Source: Saccharothrix espanaensis DSM 44229 (GTDB taxonomy: Bacteria; Actinomycetota; Actinomycetes; Mycobacteriales; Pseudonocardiaceae). From it: 64,000 nt of DNA. A program made the translations under genes and the position numbers. Positions 56,799-64,000 of this stretch are shown piece by piece. Below the pieces are notes generated by a model, which saw only the letters and a program-made list of their open reading frames with translations, made no database searches and was not told the DNA's origin. The stretch is from the NCBI RefSeq assembly GCF_000328705.1, contig NC_019673.1, positions 62,001 to 126,000 on the forward strand, written 5' to 3'. The number at the start of each line of letters is the position of its first letter. The first letter of the stretch is position 1.

Positions 56799-58225
56799 GG
56801 GAGGGGTCCTTCCGGTCGGGGGGCGAAGGCGTCGCGGAGCTGCATCCGCAGGCGGAGCACGTCGAGGTCGGCGGTCTGCTCGGGCCACCGGGCGGTGATC
56901 GCGGCCCAGTGCGCGCCGAGCACCTCGGCGTCACCCCGGGCGAGCAGCACGGCCGGCGGCCGGCCGGCCCGCCACCTCGGGTCGCGCATGTCGGTGTAGC
57001 GCGCCAGCAGTTCCTCGGTCGCGGCCGGCGACCACGGCGCGGGCAGTTGCGAGCAGGCGTGGTCGAGCAGGTCGTAGTTCCAGTTCCGGGACACCTCGGC
57101 GATGGTCCGGGCGGCCAGTTCGGCGGGCAGCGTCGCCAGCATCTCCAACTGCTCCATGCCGGTCAGCGTCCGGGTCGCGGCGACCGCCCACGGCCCGGCG
57201 TCCACCGCCAGCCGCAGCCGCTGGGCCACGCCGCGCAGCAGCGACGCCGCCCACGGGCCGCGCTCCAGCTCGACGGCCGCGCCCGCGTCGTCGGTGTCCA
57301 GCCGGGCGGTCCAGTGGCCCGGCGGCACGCTCGCCGCGGCACCCCGCAACCGGCCCGCCACGCCCGTCTCGGAACCGTCGCGCAGCAGGTCGCGGGCCTC
57401 GTCCGGCTCGGGGTCGGGTTCGGTCCACAGCTCCTCGCTCTGCACGTCGAACCCGTCGGCGGTCAGCCACAGGCCGCGGTGCAGGCGTTCCGCGGCGCGC
57501 TCGGCCAATTGGGAGCCGGGCAGGCCGCGCAGCAGCCGCAGCGCCTCGTCGTGCACGCCGATCGCCCGGTCGTCCAGGGCCTGCTCCAGCAGCGGCTCGT
57601 CGGCCGCCGAGAGGCCGGTCTCCAGGGCGGCGACGAGGGCCTGCCGGTCGGTCGCCCGGCGCTGCCCGGCGAACCGCTCGGCCAGGAACCCGCCGGTGCC
57701 CGCCGGATCGGCGGCCCGCGCCCGGCGCAGCGCCGAGGCGCGGGCGGTGCCCGGCAGGTCCAGCGCCGACTCCAGGTCGACCTCGTCGGCCGACCCGTCG
57801 ACCGCCCACCCCCACCCCGGCCGCACCGAGGCCAGCCACCGCCCGCGCCCGCCGAGCACCTTGCCGACCGCCTGCCGCAGGCCGGGGTGCCCGGTGGCCA
57901 GGCCGAGGAGCGCAGGCAGCTCCCGGGGGTGCGCGACGACCCCGCGCCGGGCCGCCAGCCCGCACCACTCGGTGAGCAGGATCTGGTCGTCCAGCGCCAG
58001 GACCTGCGCCAGCACCGCCCGCGCCGGCCGTTCGGCGACCCGGTCGGCGGACGCGGGCGCGGCGGCCAGCACCGGCCCGTCGAGCACGGCCGGCAGCCGC
58101 GCGGCGTGCGCGGCCACCCCCAGCGCGGCACACCGGTCCAGCAGCCCACCCGGCTCCACCCCGGCCCGGTGCGCGCCGATCACCAGCGCCTGCACGGTGT
58201 CGTCCCACTCGGCTTTCACGCTCAT
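56795..58225 (-). CDS. DUF5691 protein of the MoxR-SWIM operon
   Basis: A 476-residue helical-repeat protein of the DUF5691 family, always found with MoxR, SWIM and VWA genes. HEAT-like helices run through the middle (ERFAGQRRATDRQALVAALE, DRAIGVHDEALRLLRGLPG). No enzyme motif. ATG 58225 overlaps the SWIM stop (ATGA) and its own stop overlaps the MoxR start. Probably a scaffold or substrate-recognition subunit; that is inference. Confidence 0.88.
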   Translation of the reverse strand: MSVKAEWDDTVQALVIGAHRAGVEPGGLLDRCAALGVAAHAARLPAVLDGPVLAAAPASADRVAERPARAVLAQVLALDDQILLTEWCGLAARRGVVAHPRELPALLGLATGHPGLRQAVGKVLGGRGRWLASVRPGWGWAVDGSADEVDLESALDLPGTARASALRRARAADPAGTGGFLAERFAGQRRATDRQALVAALETGLSAADEPLLEQALDDRAIGVHDEALRLLRGLPGSQLAERAAERLHRGLWLTADGFDVQSEELWTEPDPEPDEARDLLRDGSETGVAGRLRGAAASVPPGHWTARLDTDDAGAAVELERGPWAASLLRGVAQRLRLAVDAGPWAVAATRTLTGMEQLEMLATLPAELAARTIAEVSRNWNYDLLDHACSQLPAPWSPAATEELLARYTDMRDPRWRAGRPPAVLLARGDAEVLGAHWAAITARWPEQTADLDVLRLRMQLRDAFAPRPEGPLP

Positions 58226-59490
58226 CCGAGCACCTCCGGGGCGCCGCCCGGCTCGGCGACCGCGCCCAGGCGCAGCTCGCGGCCGTTCCACAGGCCCCAC
58301 GCGTCGAACGGGTCGCCGGCCGTCAGCGCGATCGCCTGGTCCAGCGCCTGGTCGTCGCGCACCGGCAGGCCGCGGCCCGCCGCGTCGAGCAGGTGGCGGG
58401 TGTCGGCGGTCAGCCGGACCCCGGCGCAGCCCAGCGGGTGCAGCCGCAGCCACGGATCGGCCTCCAGCGTCTCCACCAGGCCCGCCAGCGCCTCCCGCCA
58501 GCCCGGCGGCGCGGCCAACCGGCTGGTCGGCTCCTCGCCCGCCACGTCGCCCACCGCGACCCGGCGCGGGGCCGAGCCCGGGTACGGGTGCAGCACGGCC
58601 CGCACCTCGACGCCGTGCGCCAGCGGCGGGAGCGGGCGGGTGCCGCCGCCCGCGTGCCGGACCGCCGTCACCCAGCCGTGCGCGCGGCCCCACACCCACT
58701 GCCGGACGGTGCGCACCAGGCCGTCGTCGGTCTCCAGCTTCAGCAGCGGCAGCCAGCGGTCGGACCACGACTCGCCGGCCCGCACCTCCTCCTCGGTCAC
58801 CGAGAAGCCCAGCCGGCGGCGCACCACGTCGGTGTCGGTGCCGGCCAGCCGCGCCAGCAGGTGCAGGCCGCCCACCCGGTCGGCCGCCTCGTGCGCCCAC
58901 TCCGGGCCGCCCGCCGCGACCACCGAGCGCAGCTCCTCCAGCGCCGTGGCCAGGCCCTTGGCCTGCGCGTCGACCATCCGCGCGCCGATCGCGTGCCACC
59001 AGGCCGCGTCCCGCGCGGGCAGGCCGGCGATGCCCGCCGCCGCCACGTCGGCCAGCCAGTCGGCCAGCCCCGCGACGCCGCCGCGCACCGCCTCGGCCCG
59101 GTTGCGGGCGGTCTTCTCCTTCGCGCGGGCGCGGCGCTGCTCGGCCTCGGGCGAGGTGTCCGGCGGGGCGGCGACCTTCTGCCGCCGGTCCAGCCACTCC
59201 ACCACCCAGTCCGGCGCCTCGCCCTCGGGCAGCGGGTCACGCGCGTCGAGCAGTTGCAGCGCCAGGCCGTGCTTGCAGGGGAACTTGCGGGACGGGCACG
59301 AGCACTTCGCGGCGCGGTCGGCCAGGTCGACGCACACCCGGTACGGGGTGCGCCCGCTGCCCTTGCACTGCCCCCACAGCGCCTCGGCGCTGCGGCCCGA
59401 ACCGGACCAGCCCGACGACCCGGCCAGCCGGGTGGCGCTGCTCGCCACCTGGCTGTCGGGTGCCAGGGCCAGAACCGCTTGTGCGTCCAT
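58222..59490 (-). CDS. SWIM zinc-finger protein heading the MoxR operon
   Basis: A 422-residue protein with an N-terminal SWIM zinc finger: C63-x-C65 and C72-x-H74 in AKCSCPSRKFPCKHGLALQL. SWIM domains bind nucleic acid or protein. The rest is helical followed by a beta-rich region (GVEVRAVLHPYPGSAPRRV). It is the first gene of the five-gene operon and corresponds to E. coli YehQ. Only 39 bases separate its start from the stop of the hmgA gene, so a promoter must lie within hmgA's end or the operon is read through from it. Confidence 0.92.
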   Translation of the reverse strand: MDAQAVLALAPDSQVASSATRLAGSSGWSGSGRSAEALWGQCKGSGRTPYRVCVDLADRAAKCSCPSRKFPCKHGLALQLLDARDPLPEGEAPDWVVEWLDRRQKVAAPPDTSPEAEQRRARAKEKTARNRAEAVRGGVAGLADWLADVAAAGIAGLPARDAAWWHAIGARMVDAQAKGLATALEELRSVVAAGGPEWAHEAADRVGGLHLLARLAGTDTDVVRRRLGFSVTEEEVRAGESWSDRWLPLLKLETDDGLVRTVRQWVWGRAHGWVTAVRHAGGGTRPLPPLAHGVEVRAVLHPYPGSAPRRVAVGDVAGEEPTSRLAAPPGWREALAGLVETLEADPWLRLHPLGCAGVRLTADTRHLLDAAGRGLPVRDDQALDQAIALTAGDPFDAWGLWNGRELRLGAVAEPGGAPEVLG

Positions 59491-59529
59491 GACCGCCGAC
59501 GGTAGTGGCGACCACCGACAAAAAGTCGA

Positions 59530-60705
59530 TCACCCCTGGTCGGGACCCCGACGTGCCCAGGTCCAGGCGTAGCCGGGGTCCTCGGCGGCCAGCGCCGCCT
59601 CGCCCAGCTCCAGCGGGCGGAACGTGTCGACCATGACCGCGGTCTCGTCGAAGAAGTCCGCGCCCAGCGACGCCTCGACCGCGCCCGGCTGCGGGCCGTG
59701 CGTGCAGCCCGACGGGTGCAGCGACAGCGAGCCGACGCCGATGCCGGAGCCCTTGCGGGCCTCGTAGTTGCCGCCCACGTAGAACATCAGCTCGTCGGAG
59801 TCGACGTTCGCGTGGTTGTAGGGCACGGGCACCGCGAGCGGGTGGTAGTCGACCTTGCGCGGCATGAACGAGCACACCACGAAGTTCGGGCCCTCGAACG
59901 TCTGGTGCACGGGCGGCGGCTGGTGCACGCGGCCCGTGATCGGCTCGAAGTCGCGGATGTGGAAGACCCACGGGTACAGGCAGCCGTCCCAGCCCACCAC
60001 GTCGAACGGGTGGTTGGCGTAGGTGAACCTGGTCAGGCCCGCGCGGTGGCGCACGAGCACCTCGACGTCCTCGCCGTCGACCAGCAGCGGCTCGACCGGG
60101 CCGCGGATGTCCCGCTCGCAGTACGGCGAGTGCTCCAGGAACTGGCCCTTGGCCGACAGGTAGCGCTTCGGCGGTCCGATGTGACCCGTTGCTTCCAGCA
60201 CGAGGATGTTCATCGGATTGCGGGGCACGACGCGGTACGTGCACGACGTCGGCAACACAACGTAATCGCCCTCGCCGACCGGGAGGGCGCCGTAGATGGT
60301 CTCGACGACACCGTCGCCGGACTGGACGTACAGGAGCTCGTCGCCGGCCGCGTTGCGGTACAGCGGGCTCGGGGCGTTCGCGGTGACGAAGCCGATCGTC
60401 ACGTCCGGGTTGCCGAACAGGCGGCGGCGGCCGGTGACCGCGTCCACATCGCCCGACCAGGTCAGATCCTGGGTCTTGAAAGCGCGCGGCTTGAGCGGCA
60501 GGTTCGCCGCGAGCGGGCCGCGGACGTCCTCGACGGTCTCCGCGTTCACGATCGCGGTCGGCAGGTGGCGGTGGTAGAGCAGGGCCGAATCGGCCGAGAA
60601 ACCCTCTACCCCCATCAGCTCTTCCGCGTACAGCCCGCCCTCCGGGGTGCGGAACTGCGTGTGGCGCTTTCGGGGGATCTCACCCACCTGGCGGTAGTAC
60701 GCCAT
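59530..60705 (-). CDS. hmgA: Homogentisate 1,2-dioxygenase
   Basis: A 391-residue non-heme iron enzyme that opens homogentisate to maleylacetoacetate in tyrosine and phenylalanine breakdown. Family pieces: LYHRHLPTAIV, GDGVVETIYGALPVGEGDYV, WVFHIRDFEPITGRVHQPP, the iron-ligand region NVDSDELMFYVGG (Glu) and SLSLHPSGCTHGPQPG (His). Length is that of the short bacterial group. Divergent from the fahA operon across 60 bases. The isomerase step is not encoded nearby. Confidence 0.95.
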   Translation of the reverse strand: MAYYRQVGEIPRKRHTQFRTPEGGLYAEELMGVEGFSADSALLYHRHLPTAIVNAETVEDVRGPLAANLPLKPRAFKTQDLTWSGDVDAVTGRRRLFGNPDVTIGFVTANAPSPLYRNAAGDELLYVQSGDGVVETIYGALPVGEGDYVVLPTSCTYRVVPRNPMNILVLEATGHIGPPKRYLSAKGQFLEHSPYCERDIRGPVEPLLVDGEDVEVLVRHRAGLTRFTYANHPFDVVGWDGCLYPWVFHIRDFEPITGRVHQPPPVHQTFEGPNFVVCSFMPRKVDYHPLAVPVPYNHANVDSDELMFYVGGNYEARKGSGIGVGSLSLHPSGCTHGPQPGAVEASLGADFFDETAVMVDTFRPLELGEAALAAEDPGYAWTWARRGPDQG

Positions 60706-60765
60706 CGTTCACTCCGGGCGTTCGATAGTCGGACATCTTTGTTCATTGGCCGGTACACCACTAGC
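60706..60765. promoter_or_regulatory. 60-base divergent hmg/fah promoter region
   Basis: A short, AT-richer gap between two divergent starts. TACACC at 60754-60759 is close enough to GTG 60766 for a leaderless transcript. Two TTCATT/GTTCA-type half-sites (TTGTTCATTGG and CGTTCACTCC in opposite arms) may form the operator of the IclR protein encoded downstream. Confidence 0.45.
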
Positions 60766-61641
60766 GTGTCAGCCGTGTCAAGCGCCTTCGAACTCCGTGC
60801 GCCCGGTCCCCGCGGCACTCCGCCCCTGCTCGCGCGGCTAGTCGACGACGCCGCGCTGTTCCCGCCGGGCAACGCGACCATGCCCGACGCCGTCCGCGGT
60901 CACCTCGACGCGCGGGTCGGCGAGTGGGCCGGCGCGGTCGGGCTGTTCCTGTGTCCCGCGTCACGTCTGGCCGAGCTGATCACCGAACTGATCAAGGTCA
61001 AGCCGGTGAAGCCCATCGCGCTGTCCCTGATCATCGACACCGGGCTGGGCGGCGTGCCCAAGGCCGTGTCGATCGTCGAGTCGCGCAGCGAGCTGCTCGC
61101 GCTGCGCATGGTCGAGATGCCCGCCCCGTCCGACGTGGACGAGGTGTGGCTGGAACGCGTCTCCGAGTTCGTCCCGGAGGACGTGATCCGCGTCGTGGAG
61201 CCCCGCCGGGGCGCCCCCGAGTGGCTCGACGGCGTGCGCCGCGTCATCGAGCACGGCAGCTGGCCCAAGCTGCGCTGCGGAGGTCTCTCCCGGGAGAACT
61301 TCCCCAGCGCGGACGAGGTCGCCGACTTCCTGTCGGTGGTCGCCGCGGGCGGCGTCGCCTTCAAAGCCACCGCCGGGCTGCACCACGCCGTCCGGTACAC
61401 CGACGAGAAGACCGGGTTCACCCACCACGGGTTCCTGAACCTGCTCGTGGCCACCGGGCGCGCCCTGTCGGGCGGTGACGTGCGGGAAGCGCTGTCGTCG
61501 TCGGACCAGGAAGCGCTCGCGGCCGAGGCCAAGGGGCTGTCCGACCAGGCCGCGCACGCCGTGCGCGGGGTATTCGCCTCCTACGGCTCGTGCTCGCTCG
61601 ACGAGCCCATCACCGACCTCGAAGAACTGGGCCTCCTGTGA
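60766..61641 (+). CDS. Conserved protein of the homogentisate operon, function unknown
   Basis: A 291-residue soluble protein that looks like a TIM-barrel-type fold: VGLFLCPASRLAELI, ALSLIIDTGLGGVP, RVVEPRRGAPEW, WPKLRCGGLSRENFPSADEV and VAFKATAGLHHAVRY are regular strand-helix pieces with conserved Lys and His. It is seen beside fahA in other actinobacteria and may replace the missing maleylacetoacetate isomerase or process a pathway side product; neither is shown. GTG 60766; the stop overlaps the fahA start (GTGA). Confidence 0.82.
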   Translation: MSAVSSAFELRAPGPRGTPPLLARLVDDAALFPPGNATMPDAVRGHLDARVGEWAGAVGLFLCPASRLAELITELIKVKPVKPIALSLIIDTGLGGVPKAVSIVESRSELLALRMVEMPAPSDVDEVWLERVSEFVPEDVIRVVEPRRGAPEWLDGVRRVIEHGSWPKLRCGGLSRENFPSADEVADFLSVVAAGGVAFKATAGLHHAVRYTDEKTGFTHHGFLNLLVATGRALSGGDVREALSSSDQEALAAEAKGLSDQAAHAVRGVFASYGSCSLDEPITDLEELGLL

Positions 61642-62816
61642 CCTGGATCGAAGACCCGGCGTTCGTCGCCGACGCGCCCTTCGGGCCGCAGACCCTGCCT
61701 TACGGCGTGCTCGGCGACGACGGCATCGCGGTGCGCGTCGGCGACCAGGCGTTGCCGCTGCGGCCCATCGCCGACCACTTCGGGGCACTGGCCCCGCTGG
61801 TGTCGGCGGGCGATCTGAACCCGCTGCTGGCCGCAGGGCGGCCCGCGTGGAGCGAATTGCGGGCGCGGGTGCTGGAACTGGTCACGGCGGCCTCAGCGCC
61901 GCGTGGGGCCGTCCTGGCGGCCTTGGGCGGCGAGGTGCTGCCGTTCCAGGTCGCCGACTACGTCGACTTCTACTCGTCGCGGCACCACGCCGAGAACGTC
62001 GGCCGGATCTTCCGGCCCGACGGCGAGCCGCTGCTGCCCAACTGGACCCACATCCCGATCGGCTACCACGGGCGGGCCGGGACGGTCGTCGTCTCCGGCA
62101 CGCCCGTCGTCCGGCCGCACGGGCAGCGCAAGACGCCCGAGGGGCCCGTGTTCGGGCCGTCGCAGCGGCTCGACATCGAAGCCGAGGTCGGGTTCGTGTG
62201 CGGTGGGCCGGTGGCGTCGCGGTTGACGCCGTCGCGGGCCGTGGACCACGTGTTCGGCGTGGCCCTGGTCAACGACTGGTCCGCGCGCGACGTGCAGGCG
62301 TGGGAGTACCAGCCGCTCGGGCCGTTCCTGGGCAAGTCGTTCGCCACGTCGATCTCGGCGTGGATCACCCCGCTGGAGGCGTTCGCGGTCGCCCGCGTGA
62401 CGCCGCCGCCGCTGGGCAACGACGTGCTGCCCTACCTGGTCGAGGAACGCCCGTGGGGGCTCGACGTCCGGCTCGAGGTCGAGTGGAACGGGACGCTGGT
62501 CTCCAAGCCGCCGTTCCGCGAGATGTCGTGGACGTTCGCGCAGCAACTCGCGCACCTGTCGGCGAACGGCGCTACCGTTCGGCCGGGCGACTTGATCGCG
62601 TCGGGCACCGTCTCCGGTCCCTCCCGTGACGAGCGCGGCTCCTTCCTGGAGCTGAGCTGGGGAGGTAAGGAACAGGTCGACGTCGACGGCGGCCGGACGT
62701 TCCTGGAGGACGGCGACACGGTGCGGATCACCGCGACGGCCCCCGGCGAACACGGCTCGCTGGTCGGCTTGGCCGAGGTGGTCGGCACGATCGCGCCCGC
62801 CGACACGGAAAGGTAG
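61638..62816 (+). CDS. fahA: Fumarylacetoacetase
   Basis: A 392-residue enzyme that splits fumarylacetoacetate to fumarate and acetoacetate, the last step of tyrosine breakdown. Markers: DYVDFYSSRHHAENVGRIFR (catalytic His), IPIGYHGRAGTVVVSG, the metal-binding Glu pair in LDIEAEVGFVCGG, VNDWSARDVQAWEYQPLGPF and the LGKSFATSIS loop. GTG start overlaps the upstream stop. The IclR gene follows after 8 bases. Confidence 0.95.
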   Translation: MTWIEDPAFVADAPFGPQTLPYGVLGDDGIAVRVGDQALPLRPIADHFGALAPLVSAGDLNPLLAAGRPAWSELRARVLELVTAASAPRGAVLAALGGEVLPFQVADYVDFYSSRHHAENVGRIFRPDGEPLLPNWTHIPIGYHGRAGTVVVSGTPVVRPHGQRKTPEGPVFGPSQRLDIEAEVGFVCGGPVASRLTPSRAVDHVFGVALVNDWSARDVQAWEYQPLGPFLGKSFATSISAWITPLEAFAVARVTPPPLGNDVLPYLVEERPWGLDVRLEVEWNGTLVSKPPFREMSWTFAQQLAHLSANGATVRPGDLIASGTVSGPSRDERGSFLELSWGGKEQVDVDGGRTFLEDGDTVRITATAPGEHGSLVGLAEVVGTIAPADTER

Positions 62817-62824
62817 GGCGACCG

Positions 62825-63496
62825 GTGGGCAGACCCGACCCGCGCGGCCGACTGCCGGTACCGGCCGGGTCGAAGGAGAGCTCGCTGACCCTGGAGCGGG
62901 GCCTGGCCCTGCTCCAGGCGGTGGCCGACGCCGAGTCGGAGGCACCGTCGATCAGCGAGCTCGCCGCCGCCATCGGCGCGTCCCGGGCGGCGGTCTACCG
63001 GCTGCTGGTGCCGTTGCAGTCGCGCGGCCTGGTGCGGCGCGAGGGGTCGAAGGTGCGGCTCGGGCTGGGCGTGCTCCGGCTGGCGTCCAACGTGCTGCCG
63101 CAGCTGCGGCTGGCCGCCCAACCCGCGCTGCGGACGTTGGCCGAGCACGTCGGCGCGACCTCGCACCTGACGGTCGCGGACGGCACCGAGGCCCAGGCGG
63201 TCGCGGTGGTGGAGCCGTCCTGGACGGCCTACCACGTGGCCTACCGGGTCGGCTCGCGCCACCCGGTGCACCGGGGCGCGGCGGGCAAGGCGATCGGGCT
63301 CTCGGTGGAGGGCCGGCAGTGGGTCCACTCGACCGGCGAGCTGCAACCCGGGGCGTTCGGCGTGGCCGCGCCGGTGCGCGGGGTGCCGGGCCTGCGGGCC
63401 AGCGTCGGCGTGGTGGCCCTGGAGAAGCTGGACGGTGACGTCGTCGGACCGCAGGTGGTGCGGGCGGCGCAGGAGGTCGCCGACGCGCTGCGGTGA
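62825..63496 (+). CDS. IclR-family transcriptional regulator
   Basis: A 223-residue regulator. The N-terminal winged helix (LERGLALLQAVADAESEAPS, ISELAAAIGASRAAVYRLLV) is followed by a ligand-binding domain (LAEHVGATSHLTVADGTEAQ, VHRGAAGKAIGLS, GVAAPVRGVPGLRASVGVV). It is slightly shorter than usual IclR proteins. GTG start. As the last gene of the fahA operon it most likely controls the homogentisate genes through the divergent promoter. Confidence 0.93.
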   Translation: MGRPDPRGRLPVPAGSKESSLTLERGLALLQAVADAESEAPSISELAAAIGASRAAVYRLLVPLQSRGLVRREGSKVRLGLGVLRLASNVLPQLRLAAQPALRTLAEHVGATSHLTVADGTEAQAVAVVEPSWTAYHVAYRVGSRHPVHRGAAGKAIGLSVEGRQWVHSTGELQPGAFGVAAPVRGVPGLRASVGVVALEKLDGDVVGPQVVRAAQEVADALR

Positions 63497-63514
63497 CCCC
63501 GGGGAGCGCCGTTC

Positions 63515-63539
63515 CGTGGAATTGACCGACCATTCCACG
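63515..63539. terminator. Hairpin between convergent genes
   Basis: Perfect 8-bp arms CGTGGAAT / ATTCCACG around a 9-base loop, 19 bases after the IclR stop. A second small stem (CCCGGA / TCCGGG, 63569-63587) overlaps the stop of the minus-strand gene. Confidence 0.6.
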
Positions 63540-63578
63540 AATCGCGCGCGATGGAATTCCGGCGGTGTCCCGGACCTG

Positions 63579-64000
63579 CTATCCGGGCGTCCCGCCGCGC
63601 TTTTCGGCGAGCTGCCGGAGCTGCCATTCGCAGACGTCCGGCAGCCAATCCCGGCCGAACGTGGCCAAGGGGCCGATGCGCGGGTCGTCGGGTGTGCGGC
63701 CGTCGCGCAGGGCGAGCACGTACGCCAGGTCCTGGTCGATCCGCGCGCGTACCTCGCCGGCTCCGCCGACGGAGCCGTGACCTGGGATGACGACCTCGAC
63801 GTCGGCCGCCACGCCGTCGAGCAGCCGCAGCCCGTCGAGGTAGTCCCCGATCGGGTCCTCGGCACCCAGGTCGGGGAACGGGACCAGGACGTCGGAAAGC
63901 ATGTCGCCGGCGATGAGCACACCGCTTTCCCCGACCAGCAGCGCCGCGTGACCCTGGGCGTGCGCCGGGTGTTCGACGATCCGGACTTCGGGACCGTCCC
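63579..64000 (-). CDS. MBL-fold metallo-hydrolase, C-terminal part (5' end outside window)
   Basis: The frame runs open to the window edge. It holds the second half of a metallo-beta-lactamase fold: VEHPAHAQGHAALLVG (metal His of motif 3), VLIAGDMLSDV (bridging Asp) and VVIPGHGSVGG (last metal His). The tail is GPLATFGRDWLPDVCEWQLRQ. The HxHxDH motif lies outside. Substrate unknown. A GTG at 63920 in the same frame is not the start, since motif 3 lies before it. Confidence 0.88.
   Translation of the reverse strand, partial: DGPEVRIVEHPAHAQGHAALLVGESGVLIAGDMLSDVLVPFPDLGAEDPIGDYLDGLRLLDGVAADVEVVIPGHGSVGGAGEVRARIDQDLAYVLALRDGRTPDDPRIGPLATFGRDWLPDVCEWQLRQLAEKRGGTPG

Noticed and set aside
1-64000. 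Insertion sequences or prophage
   Set aside because: No transposase, integrase, recombinase, phage structural gene or terminal inverted repeat was recognised in the window.

Overview
The window is very GC-rich DNA with dense genes, frequent GTG and some TTG starts, many 4-base stop/start overlaps, leaderless-looking promoters and actinobacterial gene families (SigE-type and ECF sigma factors with anti-sigma partners, XRE/DUF397 pairs, DUF5926, GPP34, IdeR-like iron boxes, TTGTCCACA DnaA boxes). It looks like the chromosome of a filamentous actinomycete, most likely of the Pseudonocardiaceae; the genus is an inference from protein flavour only.

Layout. 1-1.1 kb: end of a sensor kinase and its NarL-type regulator. 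2-12.5 kb: a surface-glycan island (GDP-mannose dehydratase and FkbM methyltransferase facing four minus-strand genes for two large GT4 proteins, a methyltransferase and an AlgX/AlgJ-like O-acetyltransferase, headed by a proline-rich membrane protein). 12.9-19 kb: secreted and envelope proteins, OsmC, tRNA-Gly(GCC), and a sigma factor fused to a zinc-finger/membrane tail. 19-29.7 kb: a DNA glycosylase and a LytS/LytTR regulatory system spread around an SppA-like protease and leading into an acetate/pyruvate-type sodium symporter, followed by an Lrp-like regulator and a second DUF485-symporter pair. 29.7-36.4 kb: AraC regulator facing a secreted six-blade propeller, rhodanese, DUF4328, a SigE-type sigma locus, an XRE/DUF397 pair and a decayed gene. 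36.4-43.2 kb: two glycerophosphodiesterases, a P450, DUF5926, a dense DnaA-box cluster, a second SigE-type sigma locus preceded by 16-bp tandem repeats, and ferritin. 43.4-50.9 kb: arginine deiminase; an EACC1-like protein with a caspase fused to a degenerate GroEL-type chaperonin; GPP34; a hydrolase; a CPBP protease; and a DUF2470 gene with an iron box. 51-59.5 kb: two paralogous small membrane proteins and a five-gene SWIM-DUF5691-MoxR-DUF5682-VWA operon. 59.5-63.5 kb: homogentisate catabolism (hmgA, fahA, an unknown partner, IclR). The window closes with a cut MBL-fold hydrolase.

Most notable are the EACC1/caspase/chaperonin pair at 44.8-47.3 kb and the MoxR-SWIM-VWA operon 5 kb further on. 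Both resemble the actinobacterial conflict-type systems that combine proteolysis, chaperone-like modules and small constant components. The chaperonin module keeps its fold-defining motifs but has lost the catalytic Asp equivalent to GroEL D398, which suggests an inactive chaperonin released or controlled by a caspase. The extra-oriC DnaA-box cluster and the 16-bp repeat array before the second sigma factor are the most striking non-coding elements.
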